Assembly: GCA_965153355.1 (NCBI GenBank)
Contig: OZ231127.1
Coordinates: 42,966,001 to 43,030,000, forward strand
Source: Flaccisagitta enflata
Taxonomy: Eukaryota; Chaetognatha; Sagittoidea; Aphragmophora
Length of the DNA stretch: 64,000 bases
Reading direction: 5' to 3'
This document shows positions 11,700 to 22,845 of this stretch, one piece after another. Both the position numbers and the translations under genes were made by a program. Below the pieces are notes generated by a model that did no database searches, was not told where the DNA came from, and saw nothing but the letters and a program-made list of their open reading frames with translations. Position 1 is the stretch's first letter; every line of letters starts with the position of its first letter.

Positions 11700-11945
11700 A
11701 CTAACATACATACAAAAGAAATTCGGTACTGTTTTCGAATCCGGTGATGTCTTTTGTTTTACTGACTTTCTAAGCGTTTTTTTTTATTTAGGGTTAGGGG
11801 TAGGGTTAGGGTTAAGGTTGGGGTCAGGGGTGGTTTTAGGGTTAGGGTTAGGGTTAGAGCTAGCGTTAGGGCTAGGTGAGGGCTGGGTCTTATACATTTC
11901 AGCCCGAATCTACTTGAATTAAAGCTTCGCCCAAGCGGGGAAACC
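11700..11945 (+). repeat. Dispersed repeat with degenerate TTAGGG core, copy 1
   Basis: Bases 11786-11880 are imperfect TTAGGG repeats. The flanks (AAACAAAAGACATC type on one side, CTTCGCCCAAGCGGGG on the other) recur in inverted orientation around a second TTAGGG core at 37409-37610. The core is therefore carried by a dispersed repeat and is not a chromosome end. Confidence 0.75.
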
Positions 11946-12058
11946 TGAAAGAAACAAAAGATCTGTATTGTCTTAGAAATTTTTTCCAGAAATTCTTTTG
12001 CGTGTAATTTTTGCGGTTGAAATCTTCAAATAACAGAAAAAAAAACTTTTGTGAAAAA

Positions 12059-12265
12059 AAAACAAGGCCGGATACACGACTACCCCAGTCGCGTGCGTTA
12101 GGGCAGGGGCTGTATATGAGGTCACTTGATCACTTGGGCAGGAGCAGAGAGGCCAAAGACTGCAAAAACCCAAAAAAAGTAAAGTGTGACGGACTGACAA
12201 ACCGACGGACGAACCGACGGACCGACAAAGCGGGGTGTAGAGTCGCGTAGCACGCGACTAAAAAT
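12059..12265 (+). mobile_element. Family G element, full length
   Basis: A reference-quality copy: AACAAGGCCGGATACACGAC, CAGTCGCGTGCG, GGGCAGGGGC, GGTCACTTGATCACTTGGGC, AGTAAAGTGTGACGGACTGA, a GACGGACC tract, then GTGTAGAGTCGCGTAGCACG and CGACTAAAAA. It has no open frame of its own. Confidence 0.85.
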
Positions 12266-12351
12266 GAAATTCTCAAAAGCGCTCCAAAACCTTATGCATT
12301 ATGGTAAATTTTAACGTGATTCATAGCGGTTTGGCAGATATTGCTTCCCTG

Positions 12352-12677
12352 CAGGGGTGTATATAGTTGAGCGGCTTTTGATTTTATTCCCCCCCCCCCC
12401 CCTGCCTTTGATTTTCTTCCCCGCGACGCGTCGCGTTACAAAATCATTGATTTTCTTCCCCTCAAAGCTATAAAATAGTATATTCTAGGTTTAAATAGTG
12501 TTAAATTGTGTTGTAGTAATTGTATTTTACCTTTTGGTGCTACCAAAAGTGTTAGATCTTCAAAAAATTTCTTTTTTCTTTTTTTCAAACTTTTGATTTT
12601 CTTCCCCATCTCTAAACCTTTTGATTTTATTCCCCCCCCCCACCGGGGAGGGGAATACTCAACTTTATACACCCCTG
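12352..12677. mobile_element. hAT-like MITE, 326 bp
   Basis: The terminal inverted repeats are CAGGGGTGTATATAGTTGAG and the reverse complement of CTCAACTTTATACACCCCTG. An 8-bp duplication, CTTCCCTG, flanks it exactly (12344-12351 and 12678-12685). CAGGGGTG ends with 8-bp duplications are characteristic of hAT elements. The interior holds poly-C/poly-G runs and TTGATTTTCTTCCCC repeats but no transposase. Related fragments lie near 6360, 23083-23170 and 38330-38360. Confidence 0.9.
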
Positions 12678-12814
12678 CTTCCCTGGAGTTGGTCAATTTT
12701 TCGATTCTCGTACTGTATGTATACAGGATTCGATATCACAGTAATTACTTTCCCTATCTATGTTAACTGATACCAAACAAATACAGAGGAGCAAAAATTT
12801 GCCTTGTAGTGAAG

Positions 12815-12935
12815 CTGCCTTACTGCCAATATAGTTACAAAATATCTCATGGGACATTAAGTTGAATGCCTTATAAGTTATAGGCGGACAAGCCTTATTA
12901 GCGGGTGCGCCCTAGCGGTGCTCCACTGAAGAATG
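12815..12935 (-). repeat. Dispersed repeat, second copy at 47990
   Basis: This stretch is the reverse complement, with divergence, of 47990-48137. Shared landmarks are TAGTGAAGCTG, GCGGGTGCGC and GGTGCTCCACTG. The ends, CAGTGGAGC and TAGTGAAGC, form an imperfect inverted pair, which suggests a small DNA transposon. I found no target duplication. Confidence 0.6.
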
Positions 12936-12948
12936 ATCAAGCTAAATT

Positions 12949-13603
12949 TTCAGTCGCATGTACGCAACTCAACATGTGCTCTTTCGGTTTGTCCATCTCT
13001 TGGTCGGTAGGAAGGAAGGAAGGAATGGAGGGAGAAAGGAAGGGAGGGAAGAAGAAAGGAAGGAAGGAAAACAAAAAAGAGAAGGATGGAGGGAAGGAAG
13101 TGTAATTCCAAATCAAAAGGACAGTTCGCTGGCCCACTCTTTTGAGGCCTGGTGTCCAACCATGTCTCCTACAGGGCATCAGCCCTTTGAGGCCGCTGCC
13201 CAAAAAGGGTGAAACAGGTCGCCCAAGGGCAATATGAGGTCAGCAATACCCGTTGCCCTGCTTTTCATAGTTTATAATTGGAATGAGAGGAAGTAGGGCA
13301 GCGGCGTCAAAGGGGACAAAATCCTGTAGAACACAGGGGGACTTTTGTTCTGAGAGGGCAGATTTCAGGCCTTAGAGGACAGATTTCAGGCCTGAGAGGG
13401 CAGATTTTAGAACTGAGAGGGCTGATTTCAGAACTAAGAGGGCAAATTTCAGAACTGAGAGGGCACATTTTAGATCCGAGGGCAGATTTCAAATCTAAGA
13501 GGGCAGAAATTAGGCCTGAGAGGGCCTGAGAGGGCCTGGGGGGGCTAATGGACACACAAAGTCCTGTGTTCTACAGGACGTCCCCTTCAGGGCCACTGCC
13601 AAA
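12949..13603 (+). mobile_element. Compound of family G fragment and family M elements
   Basis: A family G end (CAGTCGCATGTACGCAAC, 12952) leads into a GGAA-rich microsatellite (13009-13100), then a family M right end (GCCCTTTGAGGCCGCTGCCC, to 13207). A second family M element follows (13210-13603) with TGAGGTCAGCAATACCC at its left, the bracket GTCCTGTAGAACACAGG, and a 21-bp core of GAGGGCAGATTTCAGGCCTGA. Confidence 0.65.
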
Positions 13604-13649
13604 AAGAGAAAAATCTCAAAAGAATAGGGTTCCGTGTCAGTGTAATCAA

Positions 13650-13835
13650 TATTGTTGTCGAAGGACGTTGTTGAACAACATCGTCCAACAACATTGTCCA
13701 ATGACATTGTCAAACAATGTTTTCTAACGAAGTTGGCCAACAATGTTGTCGCAGTAGCATGTTGTCAACGCAGTCAAACAACATTGCCAAATGCTATGGT
13801 CAAACAACGTTGACAAACGCATCAAAATTGTCCAA
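13650..13835. repeat. Degenerate minisatellite
   Basis: Imperfect repetition of AACAACATTGTCCAA and its reverse complement GTTGTTGAACAAC. The mixed orientation gives the stretch a strong tendency to fold. It has no coding interpretation. Confidence 0.6.
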
Positions 13836-14197
13836 GCATCCATCAAAACAATGTGGCTATGGTCATTTGCTACTAATTATTACTCAATCTAAAACTTCTT
13901 TGATACACATGTAAATCCATTGACTAAACTTTGTATGTTTTCAATCTAACAGCCTCCATCATGAAACAAATAACGCACAGTAAGGTCGTCTAAAGTTTAA
14001 TTAAAAAATCGTACAAATCTATTTTATTAGAAAGCCAGAACCTTTCTTGTAAAATTCTTACCTTAAAATTTAACAGGCATTAGAATAAAACACGTCAGGA
14101 CAATGAAACATCTGGAGCAAAGCCCGATAATGTATACATCTACATGTTTGTAAAGATTTTCAGAAAATCAAGAGAAATAAATTTCTATCTTGCATTT

Positions 14198-14442
14198 TTA
14201 GTCGCGTGCTACGCGACTCTATAAGCCACTTTTCGGTCGGTCCGTCGGTCCGTCCGTCCGTCGGTCCGTCCGTCGGTCGGTCACAAAACTGTTTTAAAGG
14301 CTTTTTAAAGCGCTTTTAACGTCTGGATGGTAGAAACAAAATTTTGTGGAGTAAATAACCATTTCAAATGCCTATTTGCAGAAAATTGTTTGTCTGTCTG
14401 TCTGTCTGACTTTTTTTGAAAGTGCCGACGCACGCGACTTAG
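14198..14442 (-). mobile_element. Family G variant
   Basis: It opens TTTTTAGTCGCGTGCTACGC, has a long GTCGGTCCGTCC tract (14236-14282), then a diverged middle with GTCTGTCTGTCTGTCTG, and closes GCACGCGACTTAGG. The second end is again the hairpin type, not GGCCGGATAC. Confidence 0.6.
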
Positions 14443-17400
14443 GTCTAATGACCTTGTTATATTGTTACATTCAAGTTTTCATCCAGATGTAAATTTTGAA
14501 TTAAGACTAACATGTTCAGGGTAAAAAAAAGGTGTAAAGTGGCAATTCTGGCTTCATTTCAGGAATTTTAATTTCTTTCCGGAGTTACAAAGTTAGTTTT
14601 AAGACGGTTTAGAATAGAGTGCCAAAGACCCTTTAAAATTGAGTGCCTATGACCCTTTCATCTCAGTTTCTTTTCTAGTTGAAGCAATTTTGGACTCAAG
14701 AATTCAAGAACAATCCTTGACACTTGCGGTTTCCGACAAAATTATTTCAAGTCATTTAAATGTATGAAAATGATCAATTTCAATGATTTTGGGTACTCCA
14801 GCCTGTCCCTAGTTGTCAAAATATGAATTTCGGCACAAAGGTTTTAATAATGTGTGCACTTTCTTGAGCAAGAAGCAACTGAAAGTCACTCTTAAGGAAG
14901 GCCACTGGTATAATCAGTAACTCCGGGTATCTACAGACGAAACATTCAAACTGTAAGATGATCTTTTAATTCACTTTCAAATCAGCCAGAATTGCCCAAA
15001 GAGTAAAATCTACTATTGTGCTCCTCATGAGACTACTTATGCAAGTTTACTATATAAATTTGTGTTCGTCATGTGACATTTTGAGATAAACTACGTCTGC
15101 GATCACAGAAGAAAAACGGACCCAAACAACTCAACCGACGAGATCCAAATTCAATCACTTTGTTGGAAATAACTCCGAAATCTTCACCCAGTAAAGTGCA
15201 TCCGCAAGTGAATGTAAGGGAGTTTAATTTACAAATATCTGAGAGGGAACATGACATTTGCCGATCTACATAAGTCTCCACACAACAACCTTACTCTCAG
15301 AAAACTAAGCCAAATACATACTATATGGATAACTGGATAAAGCATCAATTTAGGAAAAGTGCTGCGCCTAAACCAATTTGAAAAAAAAAAAAAATTAAAC
15401 ACTGGACCAATAGCTCATCATTTGGGTGCAGCATCTGTCCAATGTTGATGCTTACTTCTTGGTGTCCATACATTTATGAGCTAGATGGTAACCACTCAAG
15501 GTTATGTGAAAATCGCTATTTCCATTCATCCATCATTATTGAGATTAGGAATCCACTAAGAACATTAAAATTGTGCCCGGGTCAATACATATGTATTTCG
15601 ATCCCCATCACCTGAGATTACCAGGTCAAAGGCCATATAAGGTCAAATTTTAAAAATGTGAAATGATCATATCTGACGCAGATTCAAAATCCTTGCAAAA
15701 ACTGTTTTGAGTACCATCCTTTTGAAAAATTCCAACCACATAGAATATGGTCAAAATTGACATCAGAGTCAAGTAAAAATTGTTCTTTTGTCTAAAATTT
15801 TGTTAATCTTGACCTCAATGTCTATGTTCCGATCAAAATATAAAAAAAGAAAGAAAAAGCACTGGGATATACATGTTCATGGTCTCAAAATTTCAGCAAT
15901 TTGAGCCAAATAGAATAAAATAGATGCTAAATATGATTTCTTGAAGCAAGAGAAATGCAAAAAAAAAAAAAACAGAAAAAAATTGCCCCTAGTTTCTTTT
16001 TCATTGAAAACTCATCAATCGAATACTGGTCTAAACATACGACAGTGGATGCCTAAGATGATACAAAGACTGGACAGGGGTCAGATAGATACTGTAAGCC
16101 ACACTTTCCACTCTAGGATTGAAGTTGAAATCATGACACACAAAAAATTAAAAAAAAAAAAATACAAAGATAAAACATTCATTCTTACTGGGTGTAGAAC
16201 TCGTCTTTATCACAGGGGAGGAACAACTTCTAAGCAAAATGTATGCAATCCCATCATTTAACATTTGCTAACAGTCTACAATGGACACAGACATAAAGGG
16301 CCATCATCATTTTCAACCAAAAACATGTTGCCAATCACAATATCATCTGCAACCGCAGCAAAACTTTAAATACTACGTCTGAAAAAATAACAGCTTGCAA
16401 TATTCTATGCACACTGATAAAAAACATTGTCATCATTGAAATAAAGGGTCGGTAGTATACATTTAAACTTAAGTACACAGGCGCGCGCACAACTCTCAAA
16501 CAAGGGGAGAATATGCTGCCCAGGGCTTGACAAACTTTTATGCTGCCCACAAGCAAGATTATCTTACTTGCTTCTGCCTACAAAGTAGTCTTGAATATCT
16601 TTTAAATGATATGTTTAAAATGTCCAAATGCGTTTACCTTAATGGGCAGGGGTTGGGCTACGCCAAAGGTGAGAAATCCTATGGGTAACTTTCCTACCAT
16701 GAATAAAGGTAGCCCCATTTTCTGAAACACCCCATTTTTGAAAACACCCCATTATGCATTATCAACTCTGTTAAGAATCAACTTAGGCATCTATGGCCAG
16801 TTCAGTTCTTGATAAACAATTCTAACAATATTTTATGAGCTCATGCGATTCATAATAAGCTTTTCTCGCTGACATGTTACCGCTGAAGTAAAAGTTCATA
16901 CCAAAGAGTTATACATTTTTAACGAAATCATTGGGTCAACCCTCTCTAAAGCTGGTAAACCGAATAACAGCCAAAAAAAAAAAAAACTTTCTTAACATGT
17001 CATTGTGATGTAGAATTATGCTGGCCCCTGCTAGTTAAAGTTTAAATGCACTACTGTAGTGTAAGAGTAAAAGTGATATAATCGAGAAGCCACTTGCATA
17101 ATAGATAAAGTTACGATTCTGATCATGGTCCACTCCTTGTAGGATCTTTTGTACAAGAGGGGGTAATCCAACAAATAGTTCACAATCAGGTGAACTTGGG
17201 TATTTACATGAATAGGGGATGCTCATAGAAAGAAAACAAAATACCCTAAAGTAAACAATATCCTATAGTCTGGTATCATATGTAAACAGAGTCTTAAACT
17301 ACTTAAACCTTATAATTCACTGGAGACAGAAAAACATGGAGGTGAATAATTGTTCATCAGAAGGCATAATATTCATTGAAAAAATCTGAACAGTAATTGG

Positions 17401-17489
17401 GTCCGCAACGGAAGGGGGATAAAGACCACCAATTCCATAAGATCGCTGCGACCAAAAGATCACTAACCCTACAAAATGTATTTAAATCA
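14443..17489. other. No gene seen; one solitary foldback arm
   Basis: Bases 15600-15845 resemble one arm of the foldback at 5125-5748 (shared landmarks AATCCTTGCAAAAAC, TTCTTTTGTCTAAAATTT) without a partner arm. Frames at 15069-15281 (minus), 15941-16261 (plus) and 16335-16556 (minus) show no domain I recognise and no splice-linked neighbours. Confidence 0.45.
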
Positions 17490-17835
17490 GGTACATATGT
17501 GAGTCTTTCCATTTTGAGTCCCTATACCCAATTTCAAGCAAATAGGATGAAAAATGGCAAAGTTATACCTGTTTTTTTACTTTTGGGTTGGTAGGCCGGT
17601 TGGTAGGCTGGTTGGGTGGTAGGCTGGTTTGACAAAATTAATAGTATGCATATAAATTATGTACACATGTCGAGTCCTTCTACTTAGAGACTCCATACCA
17701 AATTTCAACCAAATTGGTCCAAAAATGGCTGAGTTATGCATGTTTTTCACTTTAAGGCCGTTAGGCTGGTTAAGCCAGTTGGGTTGGTTGGATCACAAAA
17801 ATCAGATAAGATGTAAAGCACCTTGCCTAGGTATA
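17490..17835. repeat. Tandem duplication, two units of about 170 bp
   Basis: Two direct copies share GAGTCCCTATACCCAATTTC / AGACTCCATACCAAATTTC, AAAAATGGC, AGTTATRC and TGTTTTT followed by a GGTTGGTAGGC run. Divergence suggests an old duplication. Confidence 0.6.
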
Positions 17836-17849
17836 AGTTCCCACCAAAT

Positions 17850-19312
17850 AATAGTCGCAAAAGCGTTAGATGGTCAGCGGTACCCGTGCCCTGCCAAAGT
17901 AGGTTGTGCTTGAAGTTGAGGGAGAGAGCAGGGCAGCAGCCCCAAAGGGCTCAATGACCTATGCTTTCACACATATGGGGAATTTTCTCCTCCTGAAATT
18001 TGGGCCTCGAGGCTGGGATTTGGGTCTTGAGGCTGGCATTTAGGTCTCAAGGCTGGGATTTATGTCTAGAAGCTGGGATTTGGGCCTGTAGGCTGGGATT
18101 TGGGCTTTGAGGATGGGATTTGGGCCTCAAGGATAGGATTTGGGCCTCAAGGATAAGATTTGGGCCTTGAGGAAAGGATTTGAGCCTTGAGGATAGGATT
18201 TGGGCCTTGAGGATAGGATTTGGGCCTTGAGGATAGGATTTGGGTCTCAAGGATGGGATTTGGGCCTAGAGGATAGGATATGGGCCTAGAGGATAGGATA
18301 TGGGCCTAGAGGATGGGATTTGGGCCTAAAGGATGGCATTTGGGCCTAGAGGATGACATTTGGGCCTAAAGGCTAGAATGAGTCGGGGGGGGGGGTTGGA
18401 CAGAAGAGGAGAAGACGGAATAGTCGCAAAAACGTTAGATGATCAGCAGTACCCGTTGCCCCTATGTGAGTGTATGTGGGTGTGAGGTGGTTAGAGGGGC
18501 AGCGGCCCCGAAGGAGCCGATGACCTATGCTGTTTTTATTTGGGCCTCAAGGTTGGAATTAGGGCCTAGAGGCTGGGATTGGGGCCTTGAGGCTTGGATT
18601 AGGGCCTTGAGGCTGGGATTTGAGCTTCGAGGCTGTGATTTCAGCTTCAAAGCTGAGATTTGAGCTTCGAGGCTGGGATTTGAGCTTTGAGATTGGGATT
18701 TGAGCTTTGAGATTGGGATTTGAGCTTGGAAGCTGGTATTTGAGCTTCGAGGCTAGGATTTGAGCTTCAAGGCTTGGATTTTAGCCTGGAGACTTGAGAT
18801 TTGAGCCTCAAGGCTGGGATTTGAGCTTCAAAGCGGGGATTTGAGCCTCAAAGCTAGGATTTTGGTCTCGAGACTAGGATTTGGGCCTTGAGGGGGGGGG
18901 ATGAAGAAGACGGAGATGAAGATGTGAGAGGTCAGCAGGCCCCGAAGGAACCAATGACCTATGCTAGGCTGTAATTTGAGTCATAAGGCTGGGATTTAAG
19001 CCAAAAGATTGGAACATGAGCGATGAAGCTGGGATTTAAGCCATAAGGTTGGAATTTGAGCCCTGAGCCTGGGATTCAAGCTCGAGACTGTGATTTGGGC
19101 TTGAGGCTGCGATTTGAGCTTCGAAGCCAGGGGGGGGATGGAGAAGGAGGAGGAGGAGGAGAAGAAGAAGAAGAAGGAGGAGGAGAAAGTTTCTCCCTGT
19201 GTGAAAGCATAGGTCATCGGCCCCTTCGGGGCCGCTGCCCAAAAGGAGGAAAAAATTCCTCATATGTGTGAAAGCATAGGTCATCAACCCTTTCTGGGCC
19301 GCTGCCCAAAAA
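17850..19312 (+). mobile_element. Family M element nested in a family M element
   Basis: There are two left ends (ATAGTCGCAAAAGCG at 17851, ATAGTCGCAAAAACG at 18420) and two right ends (GGCCGCTGCCCAAAAGG near 19245, GGGCCGCTGCCCAAAAAG at 19312). They pair like nested brackets. The first core (18000-18380) is a 20-bp array of GGATTTGGGCCTCAAGGATA. The second (18540-18900) is GGGATTTGAGCTTCGAGGCT. A further GGCCCCGAAGGAACC block lies at 18940. Confidence 0.7.
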
Positions 19313-19405
19313 GCGAGTCAGTGGAAACACAAAAAAATTATCCATATTTCAAAATGATCACAGCGACAACAACAAGGACGCCACACCCACCCGCTTGGAA
19401 TTATA

Positions 19406-20417
19406 GTCTGCGTCGGAATGACACAGTATGATTTTTTTCAAATGAAACAAAAGATGACAACATAAATCCTAAACAAATTGACATAATCAAATTCTGAAAA
19501 AAACGTTTGAAAGAGTAGGTTTTGGCATTTATCCATGCCAAATTTCAGCATTCGGTCTCAAGTAGTCTAGCCTCAATCGCTTTTTGAAGTCAAACTATGA
19601 ATCATCCAAAATAACTTTTTTTAACTATGGTAAAAAAAAAGCAAACTACTTGTTCATTAGTGTTTGACATCCAAGCAATGAGAAAAACATAGCAAAATCC
19701 ATGACCATTTTGAAGCTCTGCAAAAGATCTTTCAAATGAGACCTTGCTGGATGTCCAAGCTCTATTTGTTTAAAAATGGCATAAGGATGAAGACAGGTAG
19801 ATAAGAATTTGGAAATTCACTATATGATTTTCATGGGTTATCTTTATTCTAACATAAAAATCAAACGCATGGAGTTAGAAATTTGTTCTTGGTGCCATTT
19901 TTAAGAAAATTAAAAGCTCTTTAATTTGCTCACGGATAACAAGTAGCTAAAACAATCTTGAACTGCATCTTAGACAAAAACGGAAAGACTAAAATTGCTC
20001 ATTGGAAAAAAATCGAAATGAGCTTTGTCTTAATCAGTGATTTTTTTCTTCAAACCTTTGCCATTTCTAAACAAATAAAGCTACTATTTCCAGCAACGTC
20101 GCATTTGGAAAAATTTTTGCAGAGCTTTCAAATGGTCATGGATTTTCTATGGTTCAGGTCCATAGTAAAGCCAAAATTAGCAAATCAAAGTGCTTTTTTT
20201 CTTTTCCATAGGAGCAAAAAGAAATTGATATCTTCGATTCAAATATAAATTGAAGCTAAACTACTTGAGAGCAAATGCTGAAATTTGGCAAGAATAAATG
20301 CCAAAACCTACTCTTTCAGGTGTTTTTTTCAGAATTTGATTATGTTGATTAGTTTAGGATTTACGTTGTCATGTTTTGTTTCATTTGAAAAAAATCATAC
20401 TCTATTCTGTCACGGAC
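19406..20417. mobile_element. Foldback element, about 1 kb
   Basis: The inverted arms begin GACACAGTATGATTTTTTTC (left) and GTATGATTTTTTTCAAATG (right, reverse complement), and run inward past GAGTAGGTTTTGGCATTTAT and CTGAAATTTGGCA. The inner part (AAGCTCTGCAAAAGATC, TTGTTTAAAAATGGC) is shared with the foldback at 43674-44271. I did not find a clear target duplication. Confidence 0.75.
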
Positions 20418-21196
20418 AAAAATATTTCAGCGCTAGATATCAGTGAAATTGAACTTAAGTGATACACCAATCAAACTGTTCTCCAAATCAAAACCTCTCT
20501 GCAGCAGAAATTAGCAGAAATTGGTAGAAATTGTCTGGTTATTATGGACATGTTTTTCAAAGTTTCTACGCCCCTTTTTTTCCAATCTCAGACAATTGCA
20601 TTCATGAATGAATTTGAATGAAATAAGAACAAACATGCTCAAAAGATAACTCTGGATGGAGTATATTGTACAATTTGCAACAACTCCAAGCAAGCCCATG
20701 TAACTTACACAACTTATCAAATGTTGCCTTCATTGATTATAATCATACAAGGTGATCTTGGAGGACGCATCAGATTATTTTGAAGTATATCTATTTAACC
20801 ATATATTAAAGGTGTACTATTTGGTGGTAAGCGCATAATTCTTATTATGAAGCAAATGCAAACGTGCAAACATTGTTAAACAGATAATATGTCGTCCAAT
20901 ACCATTCGTCAAGAAAATAAATGCCCATCGCGGTTCTGCTTGACAAAGGAAAAAATGAGCTGGACATGTACAAGGGAGAGTTTGTGTAATGATTAATCTA
21001 TACACACTAGTATGAGGGAGAAAATTGTTCCTACTCAATATGCACTATATCAACGATACGCATTGTGTGACATACAACCTCTACGCAAACAAAATAGTCA
21101 GAAAAAGAACGCCTAAATGTAGATTGGAAAGAAAAAGCGATTTGAAGTTGGAGAAGAAAGAGTAAACTGGAGATTGATTTCAACCGACAATGTTGC

Positions 21197-21200
<4 letters not shown>
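20418..21200. other. No feature seen
   Basis: Ordinary AT-rich DNA downstream of the headcase stop codon. Part is presumably headcase 3' untranslated sequence, but I could not fix a polyadenylation signal on the minus strand. Confidence 0.4.
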
Positions 21201-21245
<45 letters not shown>

Positions 21246-21246
21246 G
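21201..21246. repeat. (GA)n microsatellite
   Basis: About 20 GA dinucleotides ending in ACAGAGAGGGG. It lies about 200 bp beyond the headcase stop codon, probably in its 3' untranslated or flanking region. Confidence 0.9.
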
Positions 21247-21452
21247 GGTGGGGGAATTTGAAACCTAGTGGTCATTTCGGACAAGGTAAAAAATAGCATT
21301 AAAGATAAAGGTAAAGAAGCTACAGAAAAAAAAGGACAGAAAGGAATAGAACTGCTATAAAGAATAAGAAATAAATTAGAAATTAATAAAGAACAAAGAA
21401 TGAAAGGAGCTCGCAGAAAGTGAAAACCAGTTCTACCATTTGAACCCGACAG

Positions 21453-22775
21453 TTAATTCTTGCGGACCAGTTGGTATGACTGTGGGGGCTTGACAAAATG
21501 GGGTTCATGAGCACCGCACTGCGGGCATTCTAAGTGGCGAGAGTAGTCGGAGAAAAAGTGGAGTTTGTTGGTCTTGGGATCGAAAAGTGGTTTGCCGCAT
21601 TTGTTGCATCCGGTCCGCGCGGCACAGCAAGGAACGGCCGCAAAGATGTCGTAAGCATACATGGTGCCTAACACGTGCCATGATCCGTCCCAACGCCGAC
21701 AACAAAACTTGCAACGTACCTCATTATCACCCTCAAGACACGACATGCACACCGCTGAAAAAAGGTAATTAAAAATCAATTTTTACATCCCTCATTGATA
21801 AAATTGATCATTGTAAATTCGTGGAATCAAGATATTAAAACTGTTCAGTCTCTCCATGCAAGATTCTTTACCCTCTGCCTGAAAAGGTTCGGGCAAAGAT
21901 CGGGCAAAAATCAAATTTCACATCCTTCATTGATAAAACTGATCATTGTAAATTCTTGGAATTAAGATGATGAAATTTTTCAGTCTCTCGACGCAAGATT
22001 CTTTTCTACAAAAAGGTTCGGGCAAAGAACTTAAGAATGGCGTAAAACCTCATACAGGAGAAGCAGAAAACTTTCTCACAAACACTACAGACAGGACCCT
22101 GATAAGAACTGAGGAGGGACCCAAAGTTTAGCAGCCCCCCCTACAGCTTATATGGCTCAAGCAGTTTTCCTACTTCCAGTGACAGTTGACACCATTAGTA
22201 AATACAATTGGCGCCACTGTCCCGATTTTTTGAATTTCCACCTAGAACACCCCCAAATTTCAAGAATTGACGAAAAAAATAGTTCAATTTTTTAAAGCAA
22301 ATTTAGGTGATTTAACTTAATTTAGGGTGTTAAAATGTGAAATTCAAAAATTCGGCACGGTGGCGCCAATTGTATTCACCTAACATTTGATAGAGTTGTG
22401 TCCGGTGGTTTCCATGGCATTCTACTCCTTGATTTCTTCTGTTAACAAAGTTCCCCCATGAGTTATTAAGAAAACTATGAATAGAAAAGTCCGCTGAAAA
22501 ATAGAAAGAAAAAGAGCGTGAAAAAAGCTTACTGTAAGAACCATCAGAAATTTTTTTCCATCTTTTCTACTGTCTGAAAATTAAAAAACTGCTTGACCAA
22601 AACATTTCTGGAAGTATAGGGTAATACCTCAAAACTAAGCTCTTGCAGTGAAGTGATTTTCTGCTCATGCATTGTCTACCTCCGCTAAAAATAAGAAAAT
22701 AACTTAAACCATGTAAGCTGTAGGGGGGTTGCTAAACTTTGGGTCCCTCCTCAGTTCTTATTAGGGTCCTGTCTT

Positions 22776-22845
<70 letters not shown>

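Noticed and set aside
11786-11880. Chromosome end or telomere fusion
   Set aside because: Only about 95 bp, degenerate, and enclosed in flanks shared with a second dispersed copy.
12815-12935. hAT element ends CAGTGGAGC/TAGTGAAGC
   Set aside because: Suggestive, but neither copy shows an 8-bp duplication, so it is recorded only as a dispersed repeat.
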